Below, piece by piece: positions 19,781 to 28,761 of a stretch of DNA of 64,000 nucleotides. The translations under genes were made by a program, and so were the position numbers. Under the pieces are notes generated by a model, which saw only the letters and a list, made by a program, of their open reading frames with translations, was not told the DNA's origin and ran no database searches. The DNA is from Rhizobium cauense (GTDB lineage Bacteria; Pseudomonadota; Alphaproteobacteria; Rhizobiales; Rhizobiaceae). How positions within the stretch are numbered: position 1 is the stretch's first letter; each line of letters starts with the position of its first letter. Location: contig NZ_JAEUAT010000005.1 of the NCBI RefSeq assembly GCF_019511525.1, positions 1 through 64,000 on the forward strand. The letters run 5' to 3'.

Positions 19781-21132
19781 CATTTGGGCGGTGTGCCGTT
19801 GTCGGCAAGAACATCGCCGACGAGATAAAGAGAGCCGCCAATCAGGATGCGCGGCGGATGAGCCTGTTCGAAGGCCCCCTCCTTGATTGCCTCCAATGCG
19901 TCGCCGACGGTTGACATCGGTTCGGCGACTAGGCCGGCATCATAGGCAGCATTTGCCAGGATGACTGGATCGATCATGGCGTCGCTGCCGCGGATCGGCA
20001 CGCAATAGACCTTCTCAGCCAAGCCCTTGAAAGCCTTGAAGTAACCTACAGGATCCTTGGTATTGATCATGCCGATGATCAGGAAGAGCGGCCGCGGCTG
20101 CTTTTCCTCGAAGTTCGCCATCGCTTCCGCAATAACCTCGCCGGCGCCAGGATTGTGGCCGCCATCGACCCAGATTTCCGCTTTTGCCGGCGCGCTGGCC
20201 ATCAGGTTGCCGTCGCTCAGACGCTGAAGACGCCCCGGCCACTCGACCGACAGCAGCGCCTTTTCCATCATGGTTTCGGTGACCGTAAAGCCGGCAGCCT
20301 TGACGGCGCGGATGGCGGCGGCGGCATTGGCATACTGGTGACGTCCCGGAAGCCGCGGCAGCGGAAGATCAGCAAGACCAAACTCGTCCTGATAGACGAG
20401 ACGCCCGTATTCCTCGTGCGCCATATAGTCCTGGCCAAAGACAGCCGTCGGGCAATTCAGCCGTTCGGCGGTCGACATCAGCACGTCGAGCGCAGCGTCG
20501 TATTCCTGCTTGCCGATCACGACAGGATGTCCGCGCTTCATGATGCCGGCCTTCTCGGCCGCGATCAGTTCGACACGATCGCCGAGATAGGGCTGATGGT
20601 CGAGGGAGATCGGCATGATGACCGAGACAGCTGGATCGGAGATGACGTTCGTCGCATCAAACCGACCGCCAAGGCCAACCTCGATAATGGCGGCATCGGC
20701 CGGATGCTCTGAAAACAGAATGAAGGTAACTGCCGTCAGAATCTCGAAAACAGTGATTTTCTGCCCGTCGTTGGCAGCCGCCACGCGCCGCACAGCCTCG
20801 GCGAAGACGGCATCATCCACTAGCTGCCCGCGTCCACCCTTGACGCCGATCCGGTAACGTTCGTGCCAGTTGACGAGATGCGGAGAGGTATGGACGTGGG
20901 CGCTATAGCCGCCGGCCTCCAGCAAGGCACGGCAAAAGGCCGTCACCGAGCCTTTGCCGTTCGTACCAGCCACGTGAATGACGGGCGGCAACTTTGTCTG
21001 CGGATCACCGAGGATGGAAAGCAACCGAGTGATGCGATCCAAGGACAGGTCGAAGCCCTTGGGATGCAATCCCATGAGCTTGTCGATTTCCTGCGCTGCT
21101 TCGCTCACTGCGGCTTGGCCCCTTGGTATCAT
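19780..21132 (-). CDS. folC: Dihydrofolate synthase/folylpolyglutamate synthase
   Basis: Cytoplasmic Mur-ligase-family enzyme that adds glutamate to dihydropteroate and then to tetrahydrofolate. The 450-residue protein has the ATP loop GTNGKGSV (56-63), the folate-loop region HTSPHLVNWHER, and GLGGRFDATN in the Mur-ligase central domain. A C-terminal WVDGGHNPGA matches the family's ATP-binding histidine/aspartate region. It follows accD by 21 bp on the minus strand, an arrangement widely seen in proteobacteria, and is the last gene of the trp-accD-folC run. Confidence 0.95.
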   Translation of the reverse strand: MIPRGQAAVSEAAQEIDKLMGLHPKGFDLSLDRITRLLSILGDPQTKLPPVIHVAGTNGKGSVTAFCRALLEAGGYSAHVHTSPHLVNWHERYRIGVKGGRGQLVDDAVFAEAVRRVAAANDGQKITVFEILTAVTFILFSEHPADAAIIEVGLGGRFDATNVISDPAVSVIMPISLDHQPYLGDRVELIAAEKAGIMKRGHPVVIGKQEYDAALDVLMSTAERLNCPTAVFGQDYMAHEEYGRLVYQDEFGLADLPLPRLPGRHQYANAAAAIRAVKAAGFTVTETMMEKALLSVEWPGRLQRLSDGNLMASAPAKAEIWVDGGHNPGAGEVIAEAMANFEEKQPRPLFLIIGMINTKDPVGYFKAFKGLAEKVYCVPIRGSDAMIDPVILANAAYDAGLVAEPMSTVGDALEAIKEGAFEQAHPPRILIGGSLYLVGDVLADNGTPPK

Positions 21133-21153
21133 CGCGCGACCCGCCTAGTTGGA

Positions 21154-22056
21154 TCAGGCGCTCGCGGCTATCGCAAGCGTCCCGCTTTCCTTGTTGAGGT
21201 TTGCTGCAGGCTTCTTGGTCAGGATCTTCAGGACGCGCGCCAGCGTATCCGGAATATCATGGCGCTTGACGACCATATCGACCATGCCGTGCTCCAGCAG
21301 GTATTCCGACGTCTGGAAGCCCTCCGGCAGCTTTTCACGGATAGTCTGTTCGATGACGCGCTTGCCGGCAAAGCAGATTTCGGCTCCGGGCTCAGCCAGA
21401 TGCAGGTCGCCAAGCATCGCGTACGAGGCCGTGACACCGCCCGTGGTCGGGTTCGTCAGCACAACGATATAAGGCAATCCGGCTTCCTTCAGCATGTCAA
21501 CCGCAACGGTCGTGCGGGGCAGCTGCATGAGCGAGAGGATACCTTCCTGCATGCGGGCACCGCCCGATGCCGGGAACATGACCAGCGGGCATTTTTCGGC
21601 GATCGCGCGCTCGAATGCCTTCACGATTGCCTCGCCGGCTGCGATACCAAGCGAGCCGCCCATGAAGTTGAACTCGTGAACAACGGCCACGAGCTTCAGG
21701 CCGCGAACCTTGCCGACGCCGGCAACGATCGTGTCTTCCTGTTCGGTCTTGATGCGGCTGTCCTTCAGGCGATCCATGTACTTCTTGGAATCGCGAAACT
21801 TCAGCGGATCCTGCGCGACTTTCGGCTGGACGAGCGCTTCATAGGCGCCGTCATCGAAAAGATCGGCAAGCCGTGCCTTCGCCGGCATCTTCATGTGATA
21901 GCCGGAGGCCGGAATGACCCACTTGTTGTCTTCCAAATCCTTATGGAAGACCATCTCACCCGTTTCCGGGCACTTGATCCAGAGGTTCTCCGGCACTTCG
22001 CGGCGGCCCAGCATGGAATTGATGCGGGGGCGAACGTAGTTGGTGATCCAGTTCAA
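21154..22056 (-). CDS. accD: Acetyl-CoA carboxylase carboxyltransferase subunit beta
   Basis: The beta subunit of the carboxyltransferase moves carboxyl from biotin to acetyl-CoA, the first step of fatty acid synthesis. The 300-residue protein has the crotonase-like core with SGGARMQEG and [15 protein letters not shown]. The N-terminal zinc ribbon, four cysteines in E. coli AccD, is degenerate: only C29 (IKCPETGE) remains, and the second pair is replaced by VIPASGYHM. The start is TTG at 22054-22056, preceded by AGGAG. It follows trpA in a leftward operon with folC. Confidence 0.95.
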   Translation of the reverse strand: MNWITNYVRPRINSMLGRREVPENLWIKCPETGEMVFHKDLEDNKWVIPASGYHMKMPAKARLADLFDDGAYEALVQPKVAQDPLKFRDSKKYMDRLKDSRIKTEQEDTIVAGVGKVRGLKLVAVVHEFNFMGGSLGIAAGEAIVKAFERAIAEKCPLVMFPASGGARMQEGILSLMQLPRTTVAVDMLKEAGLPYIVVLTNPTTGGVTASYAMLGDLHLAEPGAEICFAGKRVIEQTIREKLPEGFQTSEYLLEHGMVDMVVKRHDIPDTLARVLKILTKKPAANLNKESGTLAIAASA

Positions 22057-22095
22057 GTCGAAAACTCCTGATTGACTCTTGCCAATGTGGGGAAA

Positions 22096-22935
22096 CTATT
22101 CGGCAGCAACAAGGCGCGCCGAACGTGTACCCGTTGACAGTCCACGAACAAGTGTGGCCACGGCCTGGACGGTGTCGGCGGTTGCCTTCCCATCCTTGGT
22201 GAGGCTCGTTGCCACCTGATTGACGATTGCGGTGCCGACAACGACGCCATCGGCCGAGTTGCCGATGACCTTCGCATGGTCGGCGGTCTTGACGCCGAAG
22301 CCGACGCAGACCGGCAGATCGGTATGCTGTTTGATACGCGCCACGGCGCCCGCAACCAGCGAGGTATCCGGCAGGGCCGAACCGGTGATACCGTTCATCG
22401 AAACATAATAAACGAAGCCGGAGGTGTTCTTCAGAACAGTCGGCAGACGCTTGTCGTCGGTGGTCGGGGTTGCCAGGCGAATGAAATTGATGCCCTTGCG
22501 CAGCGCCGGGATGCAGAGTTCGTCATCCATTTCGGGTGGAAGATCGACAACGATGAGGCCATCGATACCGGCCGCCAGCGCGTCATCAAGGAACTTCTCG
22601 ACGCCGTGGACGTAGATCGGGTTGTAGTAGCCCATCAGCACGATCGGCGTGGCGTCGTCGGTCTTGCGGAAATCGGCCGCCAGCTGCAGCGTCTTCTTCA
22701 GGGTCTGGCCGGCCTTCAGCGCGCGCTGTCCGGCGAGCTGAATCGTCGGCCCGTCGGCCATCGGATCGGAAAACGGCATACCGAGTTCGATGACATCGGA
22801 GCCCGCTTCGGGCAGGGCCTTCATGATCCCGAGCGAGGTTTCGTAATCCGGGTCACCGCCCATGAAATAGGTGACGAGTGCCGGCCGGCCTTCGACCTTC
22901 AGGTCGGCGAAGCGCTTATCCATACGTGCGGTCAT
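22096..22935 (-). CDS. trpA: Tryptophan synthase alpha subunit
   Basis: TrpA cleaves indole-3-glycerol phosphate to indole, which is channelled to TrpB. The TIM-barrel protein of 279 residues has the catalytic glutamate and aspartate in [17 protein letters not shown] (E50 and D61) and the later motif [11 protein letters not shown]. It starts 3 bp after the trpB stop. Together with trpB and trpF it makes a split trp cluster; the other trp genes are not in the window. Confidence 0.97.
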   Translation of the reverse strand: MTARMDKRFADLKVEGRPALVTYFMGGDPDYETSLGIMKALPEAGSDVIELGMPFSDPMADGPTIQLAGQRALKAGQTLKKTLQLAADFRKTDDATPIVLMGYYNPIYVHGVEKFLDDALAAGIDGLIVVDLPPEMDDELCIPALRKGINFIRLATPTTDDKRLPTVLKNTSGFVYYVSMNGITGSALPDTSLVAGAVARIKQHTDLPVCVGFGVKTADHAKVIGNSADGVVVGTAIVNQVATSLTKDGKATADTVQAVATLVRGLSTGTRSARLVAAE

Positions 22936-22938
22936 GAC

Positions 22939-24159
22939 TTACTCACCCATTCCCAGAATCTTGCCGACAGTGAAGATGTCCTTGTCGCCGCGGCCGGAGA
23001 GGTTCATCAGGATGATTTCGTCCTTGCCCATCTTCGGCGCGCGCTTGATGACTTCGGCGAGAGCGTGCGAAGGCTCCAGCGCCGGAATGATGCCCTCGAG
23101 GCGGGTTAGCGTCTGGAAGGCTTCAAGCGCCTCGTGGTCCATGATCGGGACATATTCAACGCGACCGATGTCATTCAGGTAGGAATGTTCAGGGCCGATG
23201 CCAGGGTAGTCGAGACCGGCCGAAATCGAGTGGCCTTCCTTGATCTGGCCGTCACCGTCCTGCAGCAGGTAGGTGCGGTTGCCATGCAAGACGCCGGGCG
23301 AACCCGCGGTGATCGAAGCGCAGTGCTCGTCGCCATTGAGGCCCTTGCCGCCGGCTTCGACGCCGACGATCTTGACGCCCTCGTCGTCAAGGAACGGATG
23401 GAAGATGCCGATCGCATTCGAACCGCCCCCGACGGCAGCAATGACGAGATCCGGGAGACGTCCTTCAGCCTCCAGGATCTGCTCACGAGCTTCCGTACCG
23501 ATGACCGCTTGGAAGTCGCGGACCATTTCCGGATAGGGATGCGGGCCGGCAGCGGTTCCGATCAGGTAATAGGTGTCGTCGACGTTGGTGACCCAGTCAC
23601 GTAACGCCTCGTTCATGGCGTCCTTCAGCGTGCCGTGGCCGGCCGTCACCGGTTTTACCTCGGCGCCGAGCAGCTTCATGCGGAACACGTTCGGCGCCTG
23701 GCGCTCGACATCGGTAGCGCCCATGTAGACGACACAGGGAAAGCCGAAACGCGCGGCGACGGTTGCGGAGGCTACGCCATGCTGGCCGGCACCGGTTTCA
23801 GCGATGATCCGTTTCTTGCCCATGCGCTTGGCAAGCAGGATCTGGCCTATGCAGTTGTTGATCTTGTGCGAGCCGGTGTGGTTCAGCTCTTCGCGCTTGA
23901 AGTAAATCTTGGCGCCACCGAGTTCGGCCGTCAGACGCTCAGCGAAGTAGAGCGGGCTCGGGCGGCCGATATAGTGAGTACCAAGCTGCTTCAGCTCCGC
24001 CTGAAATTCCGGATCGTCCTTTGCCTTGTTCCACTCGTCCTGCAGGTCGAGGATCAAGGGCATCAGAGTCTCGGCGACGAAACGGCCGCCGTAAATGCCG
24101 AAACGGCCGTCTTCATCAGGGCCGGAACGGAAGGAATTCGGTTTTGGCGTCTGGTTCAC
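22939..24159 (-). CDS. trpB: Tryptophan synthase beta subunit
   Basis: PLP enzyme that condenses indole and serine into tryptophan. The pyridoxal lysine lies in [10 protein letters not shown] (K99 with the chosen start), and the phosphate-binding GGGSNAIG is present. The start is GTG at 24157-24159, giving V-N-Q-T-P-K-P-N; the GGGAG upstream is correctly spaced for it. A TTG two codons earlier is too close to that ribosome site. The trpF stop lies immediately upstream, so translation is likely coupled. Length 406 residues, typical of the family. Confidence 0.96.
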   Translation of the reverse strand: MNQTPKPNSFRSGPDEDGRFGIYGGRFVAETLMPLILDLQDEWNKAKDDPEFQAELKQLGTHYIGRPSPLYFAERLTAELGGAKIYFKREELNHTGSHKINNCIGQILLAKRMGKKRIIAETGAGQHGVASATVAARFGFPCVVYMGATDVERQAPNVFRMKLLGAEVKPVTAGHGTLKDAMNEALRDWVTNVDDTYYLIGTAAGPHPYPEMVRDFQAVIGTEAREQILEAEGRLPDLVIAAVGGGSNAIGIFHPFLDDEGVKIVGVEAGGKGLNGDEHCASITAGSPGVLHGNRTYLLQDGDGQIKEGHSISAGLDYPGIGPEHSYLNDIGRVEYVPIMDHEALEAFQTLTRLEGIIPALEPSHALAEVIKRAPKMGKDEIILMNLSGRGDKDIFTVGKILGMGE

Positions 24160-24161
24160 TC

Positions 24162-24830
24162 TCAACTCCCTGAGGCCGTTTCGAGCTCACAGGCCCGCTC
24201 GACCGCATCGAAAAACTCATCAATCATTGCCAGGCTTTTGACGCCCGGTGTGCTCTCGACCCCGGAGGACACGTCAATCCCCGGCGCCTTGGTGATGCCG
24301 AGCGCCTCGGCAATGTTAGATTTATTCAAGCCACCGGAAAGCATGTAATCCACATTGCCGTCAAGCCAGGTGAGCAGGCTCCAATCGAAGGAAACTCCGT
24401 TGCCACCGGGCAAATCGGATCCCTTCGGAGGCTTTGCGTCAAAAAGGAAACGATCGGCAATACCGATATAGGCCTCGACCCGCTTCAAATCGTCAGCCGT
24501 CCGCACGGAGAAGGCCTTCATGACAGGCAACCCGTAGACCGCTTTTATGGTCAACACCCGCTCCGGGCTTTCGTCGCCGTGCAACTGGAGAATATCGGGC
24601 TTCAACAGTGCCACGATCTCGTCGAGATCGTCGTTGCTTGGATTGACGGTAACAGCAACGATCTTGGCTTTGCCACGAGCTGGTTCCGCAAGCTTGCCGG
24701 CGATATCGGGCTCGACATAGCGCGGGCTTTTTTCGAAGAAGATGAAGCCGATATGGGTCGCGCCGCGCGCAAGGGCACGATCGATTGTTTCAGCCGTCTT
24801 CAGCCCGCAGATTTTGATATCCGGTTTCAT
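24162..24830 (-). CDS. trpF: Phosphoribosylanthranilate isomerase
   Basis: TIM-barrel isomerase of tryptophan synthesis, converting N-phosphoribosylanthranilate to its carboxyphenylamino-deoxyribulose product. The 222-residue protein starts IKICGLK with catalytic C7, has LQLHGDES in the middle, and ends with LSGGLNKSN and the [13 protein letters not shown] phosphate-binding region. The catalytic aspartate is in [11 protein letters not shown]. The ATG at 24828-24830 is chosen over a longer upstream reading because it begins at the first beta strand. It is the first gene of the leftward trpFBA-accD-folC run. Confidence 0.96.
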   Translation of the reverse strand: MKPDIKICGLKTAETIDRALARGATHIGFIFFEKSPRYVEPDIAGKLAEPARGKAKIVAVTVNPSNDDLDEIVALLKPDILQLHGDESPERVLTIKAVYGLPVMKAFSVRTADDLKRVEAYIGIADRFLFDAKPPKGSDLPGGNGVSFDWSLLTWLDGNVDYMLSGGLNKSNIAEALGITKAPGIDVSSGVESTPGVKSLAMIDEFFDAVERACELETASGS

Positions 24831-24903
24831 GGCAGCGGAGTGACACGAAAAGCGCTTGGAGTCGAGCCAAATCGCGACAAAACCTGAATTTGCGGGGCTT
24901 TGG

Positions 24904-25671
24904 TCAGTCGAAATCGATGGCGTGAAGCTGGCTGCCATGACGCTTTAGCCAGGCCTTTGCCTCTTCCATATGGGGGCAGAGCTTCCTGCAGAGCGCCCAG
25001 AAACGCGGTCCGTGGTTCATCTCCCTGAGATGGGCGACTTCATGGGCCGCCAGATAGTCGACGACGGATGGCGGCGCCATGGCGATGCGCCAGGAAAAGC
25101 TCAAATTCCCCTCGGACGAACAGGATCCCCAACGGCTGCGGGTATCCTTCATGGAAATCGACCTGATCGGCGTGTTGATCGAGCGGGCATGCAGCGTTGC
25201 CAGCCGCTCAAGATCCGCCCGGGCTTCCTTCTTCAGGAAGGTCGAGATACGCCGTCCCAGATGTTCGGGCATACCGCTGACCTTCAAGACTGGCTTGCCA
25301 TCAACAACAATTGCTTCCGTCAGCCCGCGAAGGCTGCCCGTGTGTTGGATGCGATGCAACACACCGCGAAAGAGGATAGTGCCGCCGTCATGCAAGCCGG
25401 AGTCCGTTGAGAACTTCGCAAGCTTGGTGAGCAGCCAACCCTGGTGACGGTCCAGAAATGCATTCACCTCGCGCTGCGCCAATCCGCTCGGGATTGTCAT
25501 CTTCAGAGCCCGGCCACCGGGTTCGATGCGCAAAGTGATGCGGGTTGCCCGTTCATGCTGCTTGATCGTCAATGGCATCAGGCGGCCAGCTACATCAAGC
25601 GTCCGGGTCTCGGGCGGAGCCGGCTTTCGAACGCTACGACGTGGCTTTGCGAGGAGCGGGAACATGGGCAT
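24904..25671 (-). CDS. SprT/YgjP-type metal-dependent hydrolase
   Basis: A 255-residue protein of the DUF45/YgjP family, related to SprT and WLM zinc metallopeptidases. The zinc motif HEVAH is at 210-214 and the third ligand is likely H220 in MNHGPRFW. The conserved segment SRWGSCSSEGNLSFSWR precedes it at about 179-195. No signal peptide is visible, so it should be cytoplasmic. A protease role is inferred from the motif; its substrate is unknown. It is transcribed leftward and its end lies about 70 bp from trpF. Confidence 0.85.
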   Translation of the reverse strand: MPMFPLLAKPRRSVRKPAPPETRTLDVAGRLMPLTIKQHERATRITLRIEPGGRALKMTIPSGLAQREVNAFLDRHQGWLLTKLAKFSTDSGLHDGGTILFRGVLHRIQHTGSLRGLTEAIVVDGKPVLKVSGMPEHLGRRISTFLKKEARADLERLATLHARSINTPIRSISMKDTRSRWGSCSSEGNLSFSWRIAMAPPSVVDYLAAHEVAHLREMNHGPRFWALCRKLCPHMEEAKAWLKRHGSQLHAIDFD

Positions 25672-25700
25672 TTTCTATATGATTCGCGCGAATTCTCTGC

Positions 25701-25730
25701 AAAGAAAAGCCGGCATCGATGATGCCGGTT
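25701..25730 (-). terminator. Terminator of the DUF2852 gene
   Basis: An 8-bp stem CCGGCATC/GATGCCGG (25710-25717 with 25721-25728) with a 3-nt loop lies just past the DUF2852 stop. On the minus strand it is followed by CTTTTCTTT. Confidence 0.7.
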
Positions 25731-25758
25731 CAAATTTTAGTGCTGAACGGTGTGGACG

Positions 25759-26193
25759 TTACGGGGTCTGGTATTCTGCTACCGGCCCGTTGCTATCGCG
25801 CTTGGCATTCTTGCGATCACGCATGAAGCGATCGAACTCTTCCTGATCCTTGGCACGGCGCAGCTCGCGCATGTAGGAATCAAATTCCTCGCGCATTTCA
25901 TCAAGCTTTCGTCGCTCTTCTTCCAGGCGGTCGAGCTCGGCCTTGCGCCAGTCATCGAAGGCAACATTGCCTGTCGAGAAGTGCGGGCGATAGTGACCAT
26001 GCGAACGTCGGCAGCCGGCAAAGAATCCATCCGCGGCGCTGTTGGCGTCGCGCTTGAAACCCCGCAGGCGCTCCCCGAAAATGATGTAGGCAAGCATGGC
26101 GAGACCCAGAGGCCAGAAAACCACGAAGCCGAGGATCATCAGGGCAATGGTAGCCGGAGTCCAATCCGGGCGAAGCAATGCTGACTGGTTCAT
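25759..26193 (-). CDS. DUF2852 membrane protein
   Basis: A 144-residue protein of the alphaproteobacterial DUF2852 type, of unknown function. A single membrane helix near residues 16-36 (IALMILGFVVFWPLGLAMLA) is followed by a short linker. A strongly charged, probably coiled-coil region runs from about 75 to 130, rich in EER, RKLDE and RELRRAKDQ. The ATG at 26191-26193 (M-N-Q-S-A-L-L-R) is chosen because the longer upstream reading has no conserved character. It has its own terminator downstream and lies between phaZ and the YgjP-like gene, all leftward. Confidence 0.75.
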   Translation of the reverse strand: MNQSALLRPDWTPATIALMILGFVVFWPLGLAMLAYIIFGERLRGFKRDANSAADGFFAGCRRSHGHYRPHFSTGNVAFDDWRKAELDRLEEERRKLDEMREEFDSYMRELRRAKDQEEFDRFMRDRKNAKRDSNGPVAEYQTP

Positions 26194-26339
26194 CGTGCGG
26201 TGTCCTCGCATTTTTCCGCGCTCGGCGAGATACCGAACGCTGGAATCGATGTGGTTACACAGCCAGCCCGCTTCAAGACGAAGCGCTTCCAAATCGGACA
26301 ACACCTTGAAATGCAATCCCTAATTCAGATTTTTCTAAT

Positions 26340-27617
26340 TCAGTCGGACTTTCCGCCCTTGATAACTCGCTTTACCGCAGGCTTCCCGGAACGGGCATGC
26401 TCCTTGACGAAGTTGACAATTCGCGGCGCGATCTCACGACGGAACCGGGATCCATTGAAGACGCCATAATGACCGACATCGGGCTGCAGATAATGCATAC
26501 GCATGTTTTCGGGGATGTTGACGCAGATTGTCTGGGCAGCCTTGGTCTGACCGACACCAGAGATATCGTCGTTCTCGCCCTCTACGGTCAATAGCGCAAC
26601 ATTGCGGATCGCGGCGGGATCGACAAGCTTGCCGCGGTGGACCAGCTCTCCCTTTGGCAGCGAATGCTTGATGAAAACCTGGTCGACCGTCTGAAGGTAG
26701 AATTCGGCCGTCAGATCCATAACGGCGAGGTATTCGTCGTAGAAATCGCGGTGTTTCTCGGCCGGCTCACCATCGTTCTTCACCAGATGCATGAAGAATT
26801 CCTTGTGAGCGATCACATGCCGATCGAGGTTCATCGACATGAAGCCCGAGAGCTGCAGGAAGCCTGGATAGACCGGTCGCATGAAGCCTGGCTGTGGCCA
26901 AGGCACATTCATGATCACATTATCGGCAAACCACTCCAGCGGCCGTTCCTTCGCAAGCTGATTTACGGCGGTCGGATTGATACGCGTATCGATCGGTCCG
27001 CCCATCAACGTCATCGACGAGGGCGAGAATGGATCGTTTTCGGCTTCCATCACCGCAGCCGCGGCCAGAACCGGCACGGAGGGCTGACAGACAGCGATGA
27101 CATGTGTATCCGGCCCCAGAAAGCGGAGCATCTCGATCACATAGTCGACATAGTCGTCGAAATCGAAGGTGCCCTCCGTCATCGGCACCATGCGGGCGTC
27201 AATCCAATCGGTGATGTAAATGTCCGCACTTGGCAACAACGCTTCGACGGTACCGCGCAGCAGCGTCGCATAGTGGCCTGACATCGGCGCGACGATGAGA
27301 ATGCGCGGGTCCGGTCCATGACCGTTGGGGACGTTGCGTGCAAAATGGAGCAGATTGCAGAAAGCGCGTGACCAGACGATCTCTTCTCTCACTGCAACCC
27401 TTCGGTCGCCGATGACGGTGTCGCTCAGGTCGAAAGATGGCTTGCCGTAACGACGCGTCGTGCGCTCGAACATCTCGAGGCTCGCGGCCATCGTGCGCCC
27501 CCAGGGCGTCTGCGAAATCGGATTGAGCGGATTGGCATAGACCATACGCATGATATCGGCGAAAGCACGATAGGGCGCCAATGCGGCATGGTTCAATTCA
27601 TAAAGTTGATAAAACAT
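26340..27617 (-). CDS. phaZ: Intracellular polyhydroxybutyrate depolymerase
   Basis: This enzyme breaks down stored polyhydroxybutyrate granules in the cytoplasm. The 425-residue alpha/beta hydrolase has a cysteine nucleophile in AVCQPSVPV (C177), as in the intracellular PhaZ family, with APMSGHYATLLRG near 110-122 and a C-terminal histidine in PDVGHYGVFNGSRF. There is no signal peptide, which fits an intracellular role. The ATG at 27615-27617 (M-F-Y-Q-L-Y-E-L) is the conserved family start. A 15-bp palindrome about 100 bp upstream is a candidate PhaR operator. Confidence 0.93.
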   Translation of the reverse strand: MFYQLYELNHAALAPYRAFADIMRMVYANPLNPISQTPWGRTMAASLEMFERTTRRYGKPSFDLSDTVIGDRRVAVREEIVWSRAFCNLLHFARNVPNGHGPDPRILIVAPMSGHYATLLRGTVEALLPSADIYITDWIDARMVPMTEGTFDFDDYVDYVIEMLRFLGPDTHVIAVCQPSVPVLAAAAVMEAENDPFSPSSMTLMGGPIDTRINPTAVNQLAKERPLEWFADNVIMNVPWPQPGFMRPVYPGFLQLSGFMSMNLDRHVIAHKEFFMHLVKNDGEPAEKHRDFYDEYLAVMDLTAEFYLQTVDQVFIKHSLPKGELVHRGKLVDPAAIRNVALLTVEGENDDISGVGQTKAAQTICVNIPENMRMHYLQPDVGHYGVFNGSRFRREIAPRIVNFVKEHARSGKPAVKRVIKGGKSD

Positions 27618-27720
27618 GAGATGCGCCACCTTTCTCTGATCTGGAAGACGATGCCGATTGAAAGGGCATCGGACTCTTTCCAACGACGTGCTGGCACCTC
27701 AACGCAGATTAGCAGGTTTT

Positions 27721-27735
27721 TGTTGCGCAGCAACA
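27721..27735. promoter_or_regulatory. Candidate operator upstream of phaZ
   Basis: TGTTGCGCAGCAACA is a palindrome with arms TGTTGC/GCAACA and a 3-bp centre, about 105 bp before the phaZ start. PhaR/AniA regulators of polyhydroxybutyrate metabolism bind TGC-rich palindromes in alphaproteobacteria, so this is a plausible site. No phaR gene is in the window, and a short hairpin by chance is possible. Confidence 0.4.
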
Positions 27736-27750
27736 TTGCCATTCGCACCG

Positions 27751-27784
27751 CAAAAAAGAAATGCCGGGGATTTGGCCCCGGCAT
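27751..27784 (-). terminator. Terminator of the FAH-family gene
   Basis: A perfect 9-bp stem ATGCCGGGG/CCCCGGCAT (27761-27769 with 27776-27784) with a 6-nt loop lies after the leftward FAH-family gene. On the minus strand it is followed by TTCTTTTTTG. Confidence 0.88.
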
Positions 27785-27823
27785 CATCGTGCGCTTGAAT
27801 GCTTAATGATCGCAAAATGGAGG

Positions 27824-28666
27824 TTAGCGATCAGCCAGGAACGTCTGTTTCTGCGTGCCGAGGCCCTCGATACCGAGCTCCACCACGTCGCCAGCCCTGA
27901 GGAACCGCGGCGGTTTCATACCCATACCGACGCCGGGAGGCGTACCGGTCGAAATCACGTCGCCGGGATGCAGCGACATGAACTGGCTAAGGTAGGAAAC
28001 CACATAGGCCACACCGTAAACCATCGTCTTCGAAGAGCCGTTTTGCATGGTTTCGCCATTGACCTTCAACCACATGCCAAGGTTCTGCGGATCAGCGATT
28101 TCGTCCTTGGTAACCAGCCACGGGCCGATCGGACCAAACGTGTCGCAGGACTTGCCCTTGGTCCACTGACCCGCGCGCTCCGTCTGGAAGGCACGCTCGG
28201 AGACGTCATGGGAAACGCAGTAGCCGGCAACATAATCGAGCGCATCGGCTTCGCTGACATACTTCGCAGTCTTCCCGATGACAACGCCGAGTTCCACTTC
28301 CCAGTCGGTCTTCTCGGAACCGCGGGGGATCAGCACGTTGTCGTTCGGCCCAACGATTGCGGACGTCGCTTTCATGAAAATGACCGGTTCCGGCGGAACG
28401 GTGGCACCGGTTTCAGCTGCGTGGTCGGAAAAATTGAGGCCAATGCAAATGAACTTTCCGGTGCCGGCGACGCAGGCGCCGATACGGCCCGGCTCAAGTT
28501 CCGGCAAACCCTTCGGGTCAAGCGCCTTGAGCTTCGACAGGCCTTCCGGCGAAATCGCTTCACCGCCGATGTCTGAAATGTGGGCAGAAAGGTCACGGAT
28601 CTTGCCGTCGGCATCGAGCATGGCTGGTTTCTCGCGGCCAGCCTCTCCAACACGCATAAGCTTCAT
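27824..28666 (-). CDS. Fumarylacetoacetate hydrolase family protein
   Basis: A 280-residue protein of the FAH/2-hydroxyhepta-diene-dioate isomerase family. The family core begins near residue 70 with KFICIGLNFSDHA, and the metal-binding acidic residues lie in DWEVELGVVIG. The later motifs GYCVSHDVSERAFQ, FGPIGPWL and STGTPPGVGMGM are all present. Members hydrolyse or isomerise 2-oxo acids from aromatic catabolism or act as ureidoglycolate lyases, and the substrate here cannot be told from sequence. The ATG has AGGAGGAAAT upstream. It is a single-gene unit with its own terminator. Confidence 0.88.
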   Translation of the reverse strand: MKLMRVGEAGREKPAMLDADGKIRDLSAHISDIGGEAISPEGLSKLKALDPKGLPELEPGRIGACVAGTGKFICIGLNFSDHAAETGATVPPEPVIFMKATSAIVGPNDNVLIPRGSEKTDWEVELGVVIGKTAKYVSEADALDYVAGYCVSHDVSERAFQTERAGQWTKGKSCDTFGPIGPWLVTKDEIADPQNLGMWLKVNGETMQNGSSKTMVYGVAYVVSYLSQFMSLHPGDVISTGTPPGVGMGMKPPRFLRAGDVVELGIEGLGTQKQTFLADR

Positions 28667-28761
28667 AATATTTCCTCCTCAGCGAGATCGAAGTCTTGAT
28701 CACCTATGAACGAAATATTCACGGGTGTCATTACGGCTTTACGCCGATGCGGTACGCCGCC

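Noticed and set aside
20970..20980. CACGTGAA sequence within folC considered as a parS site
   Set aside because: Only the central part matches; the flanks do not form the palindrome.
20863..22071. Long rightward frame across folC and accD (402 codons)
   Set aside because: It spans two well-supported leftward genes and has no family motif.
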